In this document: positions 41,659 through 51,472 of the stretch, piece after piece
Layout of the letters: each line of letters starts with the position of its first letter
How positions within the stretch are numbered: position 1 is the stretch's first letter
From: Cytophagales bacterium
GTDB lineage: Bacteria > Bacteroidota > Bacteroidia > Cytophagales > Bernardetiaceae
DNA length: 64,000 nucleotides
Direction: 5' to 3'
NCBI GenBank assembly: GCA_013299045.1
Contig: JAAFJX010000008.1
Span: forward strand, 62,001 to 126,000
Translations under genes and position numbers: made by a program
Notes under the pieces: model-generated
What the model was told of the DNA's origin: nothing
Databases searched by the model: none
Seen by the model: the letters and a program-made list of their open reading frames with translations, nothing else

Positions 41659-44600
41659 ATGCTCAAAAAATGGTTTATAGCTGTTTGTACTGCATTTTGC
41701 TTTTTATTGAGCAGCCAGACTGCCTTTGCGCAAATAGACAAAGAATTTTGGTTTGTTGCGCCAGAAGTAGCCGTGGGGCATGGAGATTCACCAATTTACT
41801 TTAGGCTTTCTACTTTTTCTGCTGCCGCCACCGTAACGATAGAAATGCCAGCCAACCCTGCTTTTGTGCCCATCACCAACGTCATACCAGCTAATAGCAC
41901 ACAGACGGTAAACATGAGCGTACATTTGGCCACCATTGAGAATTTTCCGGCCAATACCGTCCTGAATAAAGGCATACGCATTACAAGTACGCAACGCATT
42001 ACGGCGTATTATGAAGTGGCAGCCCCAAACAATCCCGCTATTTATCCACTCAAAGGCAAAAATGCTCTAGGGAAAACCTTTTTTATTCCCACCCAGAACA
42101 CGTTTAACAATGTTTTTGGCAATGATGTTTTTGACATCGTAGCACTTGAAGATTTTACCTCAGTAACCATAACGCCCAAAAGAGACCTTATTGGCCGTGC
42201 TGCGGGCGTACCCTTCACAATTACCCTTAACAAAGGCGAAACATTTTCTTGCCGTGCTTTGGGGTTGGGAGGGCCAGACCACCTGAACGGTTCTAAGGTA
42301 GAAGCCAATAAATCCATTGCCATTACTCATTCGGACGATTCTATTACCAACGGCCCTGGTAGTGGTTTTGACTTAACGGGAGACCAGCTCATTCCTATTA
42401 CACTACTTGGAACAGAGTATATTGCTGTTAAAGGTTTTGCTATTACAGAAAATGCCTATATCATTGCTACGCAAGATGGTACTGATATCAGCATTGACGG
42501 CGCTTTCGCTACTAGCATTAATGCGGGTGATACCTATATGAAACCAATTAGTGGCTCGGTAGATTACATCACGACTAACAAACCCGTTTACATCTTACAT
42601 CTTTCGGGTAATGATGGTGAGGCAGGTGAGGCTCTTCTGCCACCTGTAGGATGCACGGGAGCCACTTCCATTAGTTTTGTGCGAGCAACAGCGCTCGCTT
42701 TTAATATGGTTATTCTGACCAGAGATGCTTACAAAGACAATTTTTTGGTCAATGGTTCTGCCGCCATTGTTACAGCTGCTTCTTTTACCCCAGTGCCTGG
42801 TTCCACCGATTGGGTCTTTGCACGCCTTACTATGACCACTGCTAGCATACCCGTTGGCACAAATAAAATTGAAAATACAGAAGGTAGATTTCATTTAGGC
42901 ATCATCAATAGGCTGGGCGGCAGTGCTGAATATGGTTTTTTCTCTGACTATGCCAGTTTGTACTTAGGCGAAGACTTGAACGCTTGCATAGGCGATGTGG
43001 TGGACTTAGATGCTGGTTCTGGTGCTTTGAGCTACCTTTGGAATACGGGCGATACAACCCAAACCATATCGGTTACAACAGGCGGAACATATCATGTGAG
43101 AGTGGACTTAGGACTTTGTGTTCTGAGCGACACCATTAAAGTTAATTTCAAGGCTAATCCCACTCCAAAATTAGGGGCAGACACGCTTGTGTGTGCAGGC
43201 GTAGGTGCTAGCATCAAGCTAGACCCTAAAATGCTGCCTGTTAATGCTTATCAGTACCTTTGGAGTAATTCAGCCATTACGCCCACCATCACAGTAACAA
43301 CAGATGGCCTCTATTGGGTGCAAGTAAAGGACACCCTGACGCGCTGCATAGAGAGAGACACCATTGTCGTAAACTTTGAGCTGCCTGATATTGCCCAAAT
43401 ACGATATTTGGGTGTTCCTAAAGACACCCTAGAGTTCTGCGATGGGCAAGGCGCACAAAATATCACTGCGCCACACCCCTCTCATGCAGGTAAGCCCATC
43501 ACCTATACCTGGCACAACCTAGGCGATTTAGTAACAGTTCTTGGCTCTGGACCAACTTTTTCGGTTAATAATTTCTCTAGCACCAAAAAATATGTATTGC
43601 GTGTACAAAATGCAACAACTGGCTGCGTCAGTCTGGATACCGTCATGGTTACCTTTTATAATGTCATAGCGAATATTACCTTTGGCGGTGCCTCCGTTGA
43701 TACCATACGTGCCTGCAATGGAGTTGGGCCGCGTTTGCTCAATGCCTTTAGAGTCCTCAATGGCTCAGTTACCTACGAGTGGCGGAATTTAACAGATGGT
43801 GGAGCTATCGTTGGCACGGGAAGCACTTATTCTGCCACCGACTACTCCGAAATGAATACTTATGAAGTTCGTTTAGAAAGCACTTTGGCTGATTGCGAAG
43901 ACCGCGACACCGTTACAGTCATTCTTACGCCAGATATGGTAGGCCTGCCAGATACTACGAGCATCTGCACGTATAGTACTGTTTTAAACCCACTAGCCAA
44001 CGCACCCTCTGTTACATGGACTGGGCCAGACGGCTTTATAGCAACCGCACCTACAGTAACAGTCTGGAAAGAAGGCTGGTACTATGCCACAGCAGCGGGT
44101 GGTAGCTTGCCCTGTAAATTCCGAGATTCTACTTATCTCAAAAAGAATACACCTCCTATTGCCGAAATCAAATTTGATACCACCAAACTCTGTGCAGGTT
44201 TGCCTGTGGTGTTAAGAGGCAAACATTTTACTCATCTAGGAAAACCAATAACTTACCTCTGGAGCACAGGCAGCACAACAGATAGTACTATTCTGATAGC
44301 CTCAGTACCGACCACTGTTACACTCCGTGTTCGGAATTTACTTACTGGCTGCGACAGCATCGTGTCTGTTTTGGTAAAAATAAACCCAAACCCTGTTATC
44401 AATATTCCTGAAGTGGTTACGATTTGTGCTCCCAAGGACAGCGTAGGCCGCACTTTGAGTACAGCTTATAGTTATTGGTGGCGTAGCGACGCTGGGGGCT
44501 TCGCCAGCGATTCTGTTCACCGAATTGTGGTTATTAAGAAAGAGGGCTTCTATACAGTTCATGCCTTGCAAACAAGCACGGGTTGCCAGTCTTTTAAGCG

Positions 44601-47148
44601 TATTTTTGTGCGCCTGAACGCCCCACCTGTTTTGGGCATTAAGGATACTACACTCTGTTTTTCCCAAAAACCATACATCTTGGTTGGCAAAGACCTCACG
44701 CACGGAGACAGCATGGGCTATCTTTGGTTCAATGCGCTTGCGCCTAGCATTGTTATTGGCAAAGCAAGCAATTTGAGCGTATCGAGTAATGGCACTTACA
44801 TTTTGCAAGTTTATGACAGCATTTCTGGTTGCATGAAGCGCGATACGGCCCGCATTGCGTTTAATCCTGACCCGCAGTTTGAAATAAAAGGCTACGGTGG
44901 TGCGCTTTGTGAAGGCTTGGATACACTCACGTTGCTCTCTAGTAATTTGGATTCCATGCAAATTGTTTGGGCGGGTAAGCCTATTCTTAAAATATTGAAT
45001 GGTGGCTTATCAGCAGTTGTATATACCAGCGGAACGGTTACTGTGGTAGTTACGGATACTTCCCGCTCTACACGCTGCCAAACAATCCGCACGCTGGAGG
45101 TCATTATCGGCGACAAGCCTGTTCTTCCTGTTCTTCCTGAAAGCATAAGTGTTTGTGAACTAAGCCCAACTACCCTCTCGGCCTTTGAGCCGCGCCAGCA
45201 CTTTACAGCCACCTATAGCTGGAAAAATCTTGAAGATGGCAGCTTACTTTCGGATTCCGCCACGCTGGTTTTAGGCGAAGCCTTGCTCAAAAAAATGGCT
45301 TATGCGCCTTTCCGTGTAGAAATACTGGTAACTCACCCGCTTTCTGGTTGCCAAAGCAGAGATACTGTTCTGGTGGAATTTTTGCGAAACAGCGGCGTAA
45401 CATTAGGAGCTTCGGCTACGCGAATTTGCTTGGGCGATTCAGTCCGTTTGACTGCCCAAGGCGGTTGGCAGTATATTTGGGGTACAGGTGATACCACCAA
45501 AAGTATTTGGGCAAGGCCCAAAACAGCTGGTCTGCACCTTTTTAGTGTGAGGTCTATCCCTGAACTCAATCCAACAGGCCCATGTAAACCATCTATGGCC
45601 ACTATTTGGTTAGAAGTCATTGCGCCGCCCATTATCAAAATACCTGAAGAGGTTATTTTGTGCGAAAATAAGACTTTGATTATCAACGGTTTTGACTTTT
45701 CGCATAACAAAAAAACAAGTTACGCTTGGGAAAGGCTACCTGATTCGGCCAATCCATTAGAAGTCGTTTCAAATGAGGCCAATCTGATTGTAGATTTCGA
45801 AAACATAGGCAAGGGCAGTTATGATGTTTTCCGTTTGCGCTTGCGTGTTCAGGATAGTTTGAGCGGTTGCAGCAGCCAAGATACTGTTCTGGTGCGTTTT
45901 GAGCGTGAAAACAGCATACGTATTCTGCCACACAAAGAACAAATTTGTTTAGGCGATTCTCTCGGAATTTTTGCTGAAGGCGGCACTTATTGGGAGTGGC
46001 AAGACGGTCAAAAAACAGCCTCTATTCTCTTTAAAGCACAAAAAATAGGGCTACAGCGCTTCATTGTGCGGAGTGGCTACCCCAACGGCTGCCGTGTAGT
46101 GGCAGACACTACCTACCTCATGGTGAACCCTCTGCCAAAAATTAAAGCACATTCGCTCCCGGTTGTGAATATTTGTGCAGACGATTCTATTACCCTTTTT
46201 CCAAGCGGCGGCGTGCGTTATGAATGGCTGCATGACCCGCTTCTGCGCGATACGATTACGCTTAAACCGAAAGTGTCTAAAACCTATATCGTTCTTGGCA
46301 TAGATAAAAATGGCTGCTCTGGCCTCGACTCGGTGCGCGTGAATGTAACGCCTACTATTGATCTGCCACCGAATTTGGCAATATGCTCAGACGATTTTGT
46401 TACGATTGGTGCAGAAAGCCCCGTACCTGCCCAATACTTCTGGACTCCTGGCGGGGATACAACTGCCCTAATTCGCGTAAACGAAAGTGGGCTTTATACT
46501 GTACGTGTGCGTGTGGCAGACTGCGAATACATACGGCAAACAAACTTGGTTATCAGACCTTTACCAAGGTTAGAATGGCTCAAAGATACTACTTTCTGTT
46601 TTGAACTCGGCGAAGAGAAAGGCTTTGAGCGCAGTCAGAAACACATATTGCGGGCTGGTTTGACAAACCTAGACCCAGAAGCTGAATACATTTATAGCTG
46701 GCGCGACACTACGGATAGCCTGCGCTCATCAGCAGATAGTTTGGTTATCAGTGAACCTGGCCGCTATCGCTTAACGGTGGCTGCTATGTATCCTAGCCAC
46801 ACGTGCAGTAGTGCAGATAGTGCGCTGATACGTGAGGGCTGCGGGCCGCGTTGGTTTGTACCTACAGCCTTTACGCCCAACAGCGACGACCTCAATGAGC
46901 GTTTCCATATTTTTGGCAAATACATTGGTGAGTTTCAGATGCGAATTTTTGACCGCTGGGGCGAGCTGATTTACCAACTAAATACGGATAACTTTGATGC
47001 ACTGCCCGAATCCGCGTGGTGGGACGGTACTTTCAAAGGACAACCTATGCCTGCCGGAGTTTATGCGTATAGCCTCAACATCAACTTAGGCGAACCTGGT
47101 CGGGTAGAATGGACAACTTATACAGGCAGCTTAACGCTATTGAGATAG
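41659..47148 (+). CDS. Giant T9SS-secreted adhesin (IgGFc-binding N-terminus, about 16 Ig/PKD-like modules, type B sorting domain)
   Basis: 1829 residues. The signal peptide ends about AFAQ (residue 25). Residues about 110-400 match the IgGFc-binding-protein N-terminal domain (GIRITSTQRITAYYEV, GNDVFDIVALEDFTSVTITP, GDQLIPITLLGTEYIAVKGF). From about 435 to 1720 there are some 16 repeats of about 80 residues, each with a central Trp (YLWNTGDTT, YLWSTGST, YIWGTGDTT, EWQDGQKT) and a closing Cys plus DTVxVxF. The end VPTAFTPNSDDLNERFHIFG ... FDRWGELIY ... WWDGTFKGQPMPAGVYAY is a type B (gliding-associated) sorting domain. It is probably surface-bound and adhesive, SprB-like in export. Transcribed alone. 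Confidence 0.93.
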   Translation: MLKKWFIAVCTAFCFLLSSQTAFAQIDKEFWFVAPEVAVGHGDSPIYFRLSTFSAAATVTIEMPANPAFVPITNVIPANSTQTVNMSVHLATIENFPANTVLNKGIRITSTQRITAYYEVAAPNNPAIYPLKGKNALGKTFFIPTQNTFNNVFGNDVFDIVALEDFTSVTITPKRDLIGRAAGVPFTITLNKGETFSCRALGLGGPDHLNGSKVEANKSIAITHSDDSITNGPGSGFDLTGDQLIPITLLGTEYIAVKGFAITENAYIIATQDGTDISIDGAFATSINAGDTYMKPISGSVDYITTNKPVYILHLSGNDGEAGEALLPPVGCTGATSISFVRATALAFNMVILTRDAYKDNFLVNGSAAIVTAASFTPVPGSTDWVFARLTMTTASIPVGTNKIENTEGRFHLGIINRLGGSAEYGFFSDYASLYLGEDLNACIGDVVDLDAGSGALSYLWNTGDTTQTISVTTGGTYHVRVDLGLCVLSDTIKVNFKANPTPKLGADTLVCAGVGASIKLDPKMLPVNAYQYLWSNSAITPTITVTTDGLYWVQVKDTLTRCIERDTIVVNFELPDIAQIRYLGVPKDTLEFCDGQGAQNITAPHPSHAGKPITYTWHNLGDLVTVLGSGPTFSVNNFSSTKKYVLRVQNATTGCVSLDTVMVTFYNVIANITFGGASVDTIRACNGVGPRLLNAFRVLNGSVTYEWRNLTDGGAIVGTGSTYSATDYSEMNTYEVRLESTLADCEDRDTVTVILTPDMVGLPDTTSICTYSTVLNPLANAPSVTWTGPDGFIATAPTVTVWKEGWYYATAAGGSLPCKFRDSTYLKKNTPPIAEIKFDTTKLCAGLPVVLRGKHFTHLGKPITYLWSTGSTTDSTILIASVPTTVTLRVRNLLTGCDSIVSVLVKINPNPVINIPEVVTICAPKDSVGRTLSTAYSYWWRSDAGGFASDSVHRIVVIKKEGFYTVHALQTSTGCQSFKRIFVRLNAPPVLGIKDTTLCFSQKPYILVGKDLTHGDSMGYLWFNALAPSIVIGKASNLSVSSNGTYILQVYDSISGCMKRDTARIAFNPDPQFEIKGYGGALCEGLDTLTLLSSNLDSMQIVWAGKPILKILNGGLSAVVYTSGTVTVVVTDTSRSTRCQTIRTLEVIIGDKPVLPVLPESISVCELSPTTLSAFEPRQHFTATYSWKNLEDGSLLSDSATLVLGEALLKKMAYAPFRVEILVTHPLSGCQSRDTVLVEFLRNSGVTLGASATRICLGDSVRLTAQGGWQYIWGTGDTTKSIWARPKTAGLHLFSVRSIPELNPTGPCKPSMATIWLEVIAPPIIKIPEEVILCENKTLIINGFDFSHNKKTSYAWERLPDSANPLEVVSNEANLIVDFENIGKGSYDVFRLRLRVQDSLSGCSSQDTVLVRFERENSIRILPHKEQICLGDSLGIFAEGGTYWEWQDGQKTASILFKAQKIGLQRFIVRSGYPNGCRVVADTTYLMVNPLPKIKAHSLPVVNICADDSITLFPSGGVRYEWLHDPLLRDTITLKPKVSKTYIVLGIDKNGCSGLDSVRVNVTPTIDLPPNLAICSDDFVTIGAESPVPAQYFWTPGGDTTALIRVNESGLYTVRVRVADCEYIRQTNLVIRPLPRLEWLKDTTFCFELGEEKGFERSQKHILRAGLTNLDPEAEYIYSWRDTTDSLRSSADSLVISEPGRYRLTVAAMYPSHTCSSADSALIREGCGPRWFVPTAFTPNSDDLNERFHIFGKYIGEFQMRIFDRWGELIYQLNTDNFDALPESAWWDGTFKGQPMPAGVYAYSLNINLGEPGRVEWTTYTGSLTLLR

Positions 47149-47195
47149 TTGCGGTGGGTACAACTAATTAAATTTTAAGAACAAAATATTTAGTT

Positions 47196-48053
47196 ATGAT
47201 TACTAAATTAAAAATAAGAATTTCTATATTCTTAATTGGTGCATTTACTTTTTTTAATTGTTCTGATAAAGAAAACAAAGAAAATAGTGTAGAAAGTAAT
47301 TTAGTAGCTGAAATTTCAGAAAATAAACTTTATTTATCTGAAATTAAAAACATTATGCCTAAAAATATATCAAAACAAGACAGTATAAGTTTTGTTAATC
47401 AATATATAAATGAATGGATAAAAAAAATAGTTTTGTATAAAAAAGCAGAAGAAGATGACCTTTTAAATGATGAAATAATTGAAGCCAAAATAGAGAAATA
47501 TAAACAAGAACTCTTTATCTATGAACTTGAAAAAAGATATGTTCTTAAAAATTTAGATACTGCTCTGAATGAAGATGATATAAATAAATATTATCAAGAG
47601 AATATAAATGAATTTACTTTAAAACAAGATATATTAAAGTGTTTTTATTTAAAGTTAGCTAAGAATGCACCTAATATTGATTTAGCTCAAAAATTAATGC
47701 AAGCAAAAAGTCAAGAAGAAATAGATAATTTAAAATCTTATGCTTATACATATTCAAAACAATATAGTTTTGCAGAAACTTATGAGCCAGTACAATCATT
47801 TATAGATAGTAGTCCTTTAGATAAAAATAGCTTGCAGTATAATAAAAATATTATTCGCAAAGATGATAATGAATTTACATATTTTATAAAGGTAATAGAT
47901 TATCAAATAGGCAACAAACCAGCTCCTTTAGTATTTGTTCGGAATCAAATAATGAATATCATTTTAAATAAACGAAAGGTAGATTTGATAAAAAAATTTG
48001 AAGATGATTTATTTGAAGAGGCTAAAAAAGGTGGGTCATACAAGATATATTAA
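47196..48053 (+). CDS. SurA-N-like lipoprotein (peptidyl-prolyl isomerase relative)
   Basis: 285 residues, encoded by very AT-rich DNA. The signal ends in TFFNCSDK, a lipobox. The mature start EISENKLYLSEIKNIMPKNI and the helical part (INEWIKKIVLYKKAEEDDLL, EDDINKYYQENINEFTLKQD) match the chaperone N-terminal and linker helices of SurA/PrsA proteins. No complete parvulin domain can be seen in the rest, so it may be a chaperone without isomerase activity. It lies 6 bases before the convergent tamL end. AT content is far above the adhesin next to it. Confidence 0.7.
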   Translation: MITKLKIRISIFLIGAFTFFNCSDKENKENSVESNLVAEISENKLYLSEIKNIMPKNISKQDSISFVNQYINEWIKKIVLYKKAEEDDLLNDEIIEAKIEKYKQELFIYELEKRYVLKNLDTALNEDDINKYYQENINEFTLKQDILKCFYLKLAKNAPNIDLAQKLMQAKSQEEIDNLKSYAYTYSKQYSFAETYEPVQSFIDSSPLDKNSLQYNKNIIRKDDNEFTYFIKVIDYQIGNKPAPLVFVRNQIMNIILNKRKVDLIKKFEDDLFEEAKKGGSYKIY

Positions 48054-48059
48054 AACAAC

Positions 48060-50546
48060 TTAGAATGGATAGCCAATGGCGATATGCCAAATGCTTTGCT
48101 GACCATTAAAAAGCCTGCCCCAGGTCATGTTGTCCAGCACGATGCGCTGCCCAAGCGGGCGAGCTGGCTCATAGGCTTTAATGCCCACGTCGGTTCGTAT
48201 GATAAGAAACTCAAAGTCTAGCCGCAAACCAGCTCCTACCCCCAGTGCAATTTCGCGCCAAAAGTATTTGCTGATTTGCGCTCCTTTTCGGTTGTCTTTG
48301 GTGAGCATCCAAGTGTTGCCTGCATCAACAAAAAGAGCGCCTTCAACAAAGGAGACTAATTTTTTACGAAGTTCTAAACTCGCCTCCAGTATAATTTCGC
48401 CTGGTTGTTCGAGCTGATAACTAGGTGACGCTGTTTCTAGGGTGTCTGCCTGATTGTAGCTACCTGGACCCAAACGTCGCGCATTAAATGCTCTGACACT
48501 GTTACTGCCGCCAATAAAAAAATATTTTTCATAGGGTAGAACAAGTCCTGACGATTGCGAAGGGCGCGCAATGCCAGTGTTCAAACGCATAGCCAAAATA
48601 GCGCCTCGTTTTGTTGGAAATGTTAGGCGTAAATCTGATGAGGCACGGAAAAAGCTAAAAAACACTAAGCTATCATTCTTGAAAACACGTTGAATCTGAT
48701 TGCCGAGCAGCCCCTGACCAAGCAAGCTACCCAGCCGACTACCACCGCTCTCTAAAACAGACTGCCAATAAGTACCCACTTTTTTTAGTCCCTGCGCATT
48801 GTTGTTGTAAGAAATTGCAGCCGACGAGCTAACCACCGCTGAGCTTCTAAAGCTCTGTAAGAGAGCATCATTCCCCGTAATTTTTCGCAATGCTTTTTTG
48901 AAGTCGTCGCTGATGCTATCTGTAATGATAAGGTTTAAATCATACAAATTAATGCTATAAGTTGTATTTCGGTTGTTGTAAAGGCTGTATTTGAGATAAC
49001 TCAGTAGGTTTGAACGGCTATACTCAATGCGCCTGGCTAACTGATAGCCCGTTTGTATGCGTGTTTGCGGATTGTATTTTCCCAAAATTCTTCGCAATTC
49101 AAAAGGAGTTGGCAGTAGGAGTTTTGGCACTGTTAAGGAAATATTAAAGTTTGCTTCACGGGCTTGGCGGCGCAATAGCACATTGTTTGTGAAATTTGTT
49201 TGCGTTTCTACTAATCCACGCCCATTAAACTGCCAAATTTCGCAGGCGCGTAATAAGTTGCGCATAGAAAACGATGTACTAAAGAAAGGGCCAGGTATAG
49301 ACTGCGTTACGCTAACACCAGCTTCAAAAGATAAATTATATTTGGGATAAGAATTAACGTAAATATTTGCAGTACACTCTGTTCCTATGGTATCATAACG
49401 AATATTGACAAATTTGAATAAATCTACTGCACCAAGTGCGCGTTGCGTTACAATAGCAGCATCGTTATCGTATAAGTCGCCCGAACGAATTTTTATTTTT
49501 TTATCCAATATTTTTCTTGAATAATATTTTCCATGATAAATATAATTAACATTTTGATAAAAACTTTGCTTTTGATGCAAAATGCCTTTATCATAGTCTG
49601 CAATAAAATTTACCTGACTTATTCTAAAAATTTTATGTTGCAAATTTTTAAACGAATTATCAATAATAGTTTTTATTCCAAGATGATGAGTTTCTATAAA
49701 GTTTGTGTCAATAGAAAAATGGATGTATTCTTTAGAAAAATCAAGATAACCATTATTTTTAAATAAAGCAAATAATCTGTCTCGTTCTATTGACAAAGAA
49801 GTTTCGTTAAAAATATCATTTATTTGTAAATAAGATTTTGAAGTATTGTTCAAAACTAATTTTAAAATATTTGTATCTGCTATATTATACTCTAGTTTTT
49901 TTATATACTGAGGTAAATTTTCTTTTACAAAATAAGTTACTACTACCTTTTTCTGTGCTTTGTCTTTTATTTTAATTGTATAAGTTACTCTGCTATCAAA
50001 AAAACCTTGTTGTTTTAGATAAAGATTCATTTGGCTAGTTGTTTGTTTTGTTAAACTACTATCATAAATAGATGGTTTTTCGCCAACAGAACGCATTAGC
50101 CAGTTGCCTTCGTTAATTTTCGTTTGCAAATTTTTAATTTTTTTATCTCGTTTCCGTATTAATTTTTGTTTTTTTTCTAAATCGCTTTCAGTAGAATCTT
50201 TTATTGCAATAAGACGTAAATCAAAACTAGCCTGAACATCTTTAATTTGTTGTTCATATCGTTTTTTTTGTTTTGGAAAAGATTTAAGCCCCATATAATA
50301 AGCATATACGTAAGGCATAGCTGGAAAATAAAAGATTTTTCTGTTTGGTTTTTGACGAAAAAATTGTTCTAAGTTTTCAACAGGAATTTTTTTGCTTCCA
50401 ATTATTGTTTGCTCGTATAAAAGTGTTTCATTTTGTTGTAATTTTTTTGTTGGAATGCAAGCAGTAATAAAAAAAAAGCTCGTGCAAATTGCTAAAAATG
50501 AAAAGTAGCTGAAAAATTCTATTGTTTTTTTAATTTTTTGCGTCAT
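48060..50546 (-). CDS. tamL: BamA/TamA-family outer membrane protein TamL
   Basis: 828 residues from the ATG at 50546. The signal peptide ends TACIPTKKL, so the Cys makes it an outer-membrane lipoprotein, the mark of Bacteroidota TamL. CIPTKKLQQNETLLYEQTII is its typical mature start. About 300 residues of POTRA-like domains follow, then the Omp85 barrel with SNSVRAFNARRLGPGSYNQ (the conserved lid-lock motif variant) and a C-terminal beta signal ending IAIGYPF. It helps insert outer-membrane proteins, with TamB as partner elsewhere. The 5' half (about 49500-50546) is much more AT-rich than the barrel half. A longer frame to 50648 is not a credible start. Confidence 0.9.
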   Translation of the reverse strand: MTQKIKKTIEFFSYFSFLAICTSFFFITACIPTKKLQQNETLLYEQTIIGSKKIPVENLEQFFRQKPNRKIFYFPAMPYVYAYYMGLKSFPKQKKRYEQQIKDVQASFDLRLIAIKDSTESDLEKKQKLIRKRDKKIKNLQTKINEGNWLMRSVGEKPSIYDSSLTKQTTSQMNLYLKQQGFFDSRVTYTIKIKDKAQKKVVVTYFVKENLPQYIKKLEYNIADTNILKLVLNNTSKSYLQINDIFNETSLSIERDRLFALFKNNGYLDFSKEYIHFSIDTNFIETHHLGIKTIIDNSFKNLQHKIFRISQVNFIADYDKGILHQKQSFYQNVNYIYHGKYYSRKILDKKIKIRSGDLYDNDAAIVTQRALGAVDLFKFVNIRYDTIGTECTANIYVNSYPKYNLSFEAGVSVTQSIPGPFFSTSFSMRNLLRACEIWQFNGRGLVETQTNFTNNVLLRRQAREANFNISLTVPKLLLPTPFELRRILGKYNPQTRIQTGYQLARRIEYSRSNLLSYLKYSLYNNRNTTYSINLYDLNLIITDSISDDFKKALRKITGNDALLQSFRSSAVVSSSAAISYNNNAQGLKKVGTYWQSVLESGGSRLGSLLGQGLLGNQIQRVFKNDSLVFFSFFRASSDLRLTFPTKRGAILAMRLNTGIARPSQSSGLVLPYEKYFFIGGSNSVRAFNARRLGPGSYNQADTLETASPSYQLEQPGEIILEASLELRKKLVSFVEGALFVDAGNTWMLTKDNRKGAQISKYFWREIALGVGAGLRLDFEFLIIRTDVGIKAYEPARPLGQRIVLDNMTWGRLFNGQQSIWHIAIGYPF

Positions 50547-50741
50547 TTTTTTATCTACACAATAAAAGTGAAACTTAATACTATTACGGGAATAAATTTT
50601 TATTGCAGAGCAAACAATAGGATTGACTGGCACTAACCAGATAAGCAAAAGTACATGGCTTTTCTGAAAAGTCCAAATCTGACTGATTCTAGGTGCTAAT
50701 ATCTTTTGAGAAGTTTAAATATAAACATCTAGTAATCAGAA

Positions 50742-51092
50742 TCATAAACTCTGACCAAAAGTAATCAAATTGGCATCAGGGTCTAGCAAAGAAAACTCCC
50801 GTTGCCCCCAAGGTTTGTCTGCTAAAGGTGCAGCGGGGTGTATTTTTACGTCCTTATTGCATAAACTTTGATAGAACGCATCAATAGCATCAGTCCTAAT
50901 ATAAACTTGGCCATAATTATCCTTGGGGTTCAGTTCTTTGAACTCAAAAAAATGAATTTCTATATTGCCCTTGAAGAGAATCAAATAGTCGTCATAGTCT
51001 GCGCCCTCTTCAAAGCTGAGTTGTTCAAGATAGTACAGCTTGGTAGCTGCTTTGTTGCGCATAGGCAGTTTGGGGCAAATTTCTGTCAGCAT
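50742..51092 (-). CDS. VOC-family (glyoxalase/bleomycin-resistance) protein
   Basis: 116 residues, one VOC domain of two beta-alpha-beta-beta-beta halves. Typical features are CPKLPMRNKAATKLYYLEQL, DYDDYLILFKGNIEIHFFEF, VYIRTDAIDAFYQSL and the end QREFSLLDPDANLITFGQSL (the usual DPDGN-like turn). His and Glu positions in EIHFF and REFSLLD could hold a metal. Members range from glyoxalases to drug-binding resistance proteins, and the ligand cannot be predicted. The ATG at 51092 is used; the frame extends to a TTG with no family sequence. Confidence 0.85.
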   Translation of the reverse strand: MLTEICPKLPMRNKAATKLYYLEQLSFEEGADYDDYLILFKGNIEIHFFEFKELNPKDNYGQVYIRTDAIDAFYQSLCNKDVKIHPAAPLADKPWGQREFSLLDPDANLITFGQSL

Positions 51093-51119
51093 GGCTAAGG
51101 AGTAGTTGTTATTTATCAA

Positions 51120-51472
51120 AGAAAACGGTGAATTGAAGAATGAATTGTGAAGTTATCTTTTTTATTGAAGCGCTTTGATGATGCGAACAGGCCCTTATCC
51201 TATATGCTATTTGAATGATGTTAAAGTTTTTATTTTAAATATTTTATGCTTTTCCGGTACGACCTTTAAGGCTCTTTTGGCTAGTTGGTTCTCTGAGCAA
51301 TGGCAAGATAATTGATAGTAGTGAATGTTTTAGGAAAAAGATATGAATGCTTGGTTTTCAAATATATGCAAAACTCATATAAAAGTTTGGCCTAAACAGT
51401 TTACTCAATATTTGGCATAAAGCATTTTTTGGGTTACTTTTATGCCGAAAAATAGACAAAATATCAAAAGCT
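51120..51472. other. Intergenic region upstream of the universal stress gene
   Basis: About 350 bases. It holds the promoter at 51411-51442 and nothing else that I can recognise. Confidence 0.55.
51411..51442 (+). promoter_or_regulatory. Probable promoter of the universal stress gene
   Basis: TTTG at 51411-51414, 20 bases, then TACTTTTA at 51435-51442, which departs from consensus only at the last base. The leader would be about 25 bases. Confidence 0.5.
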
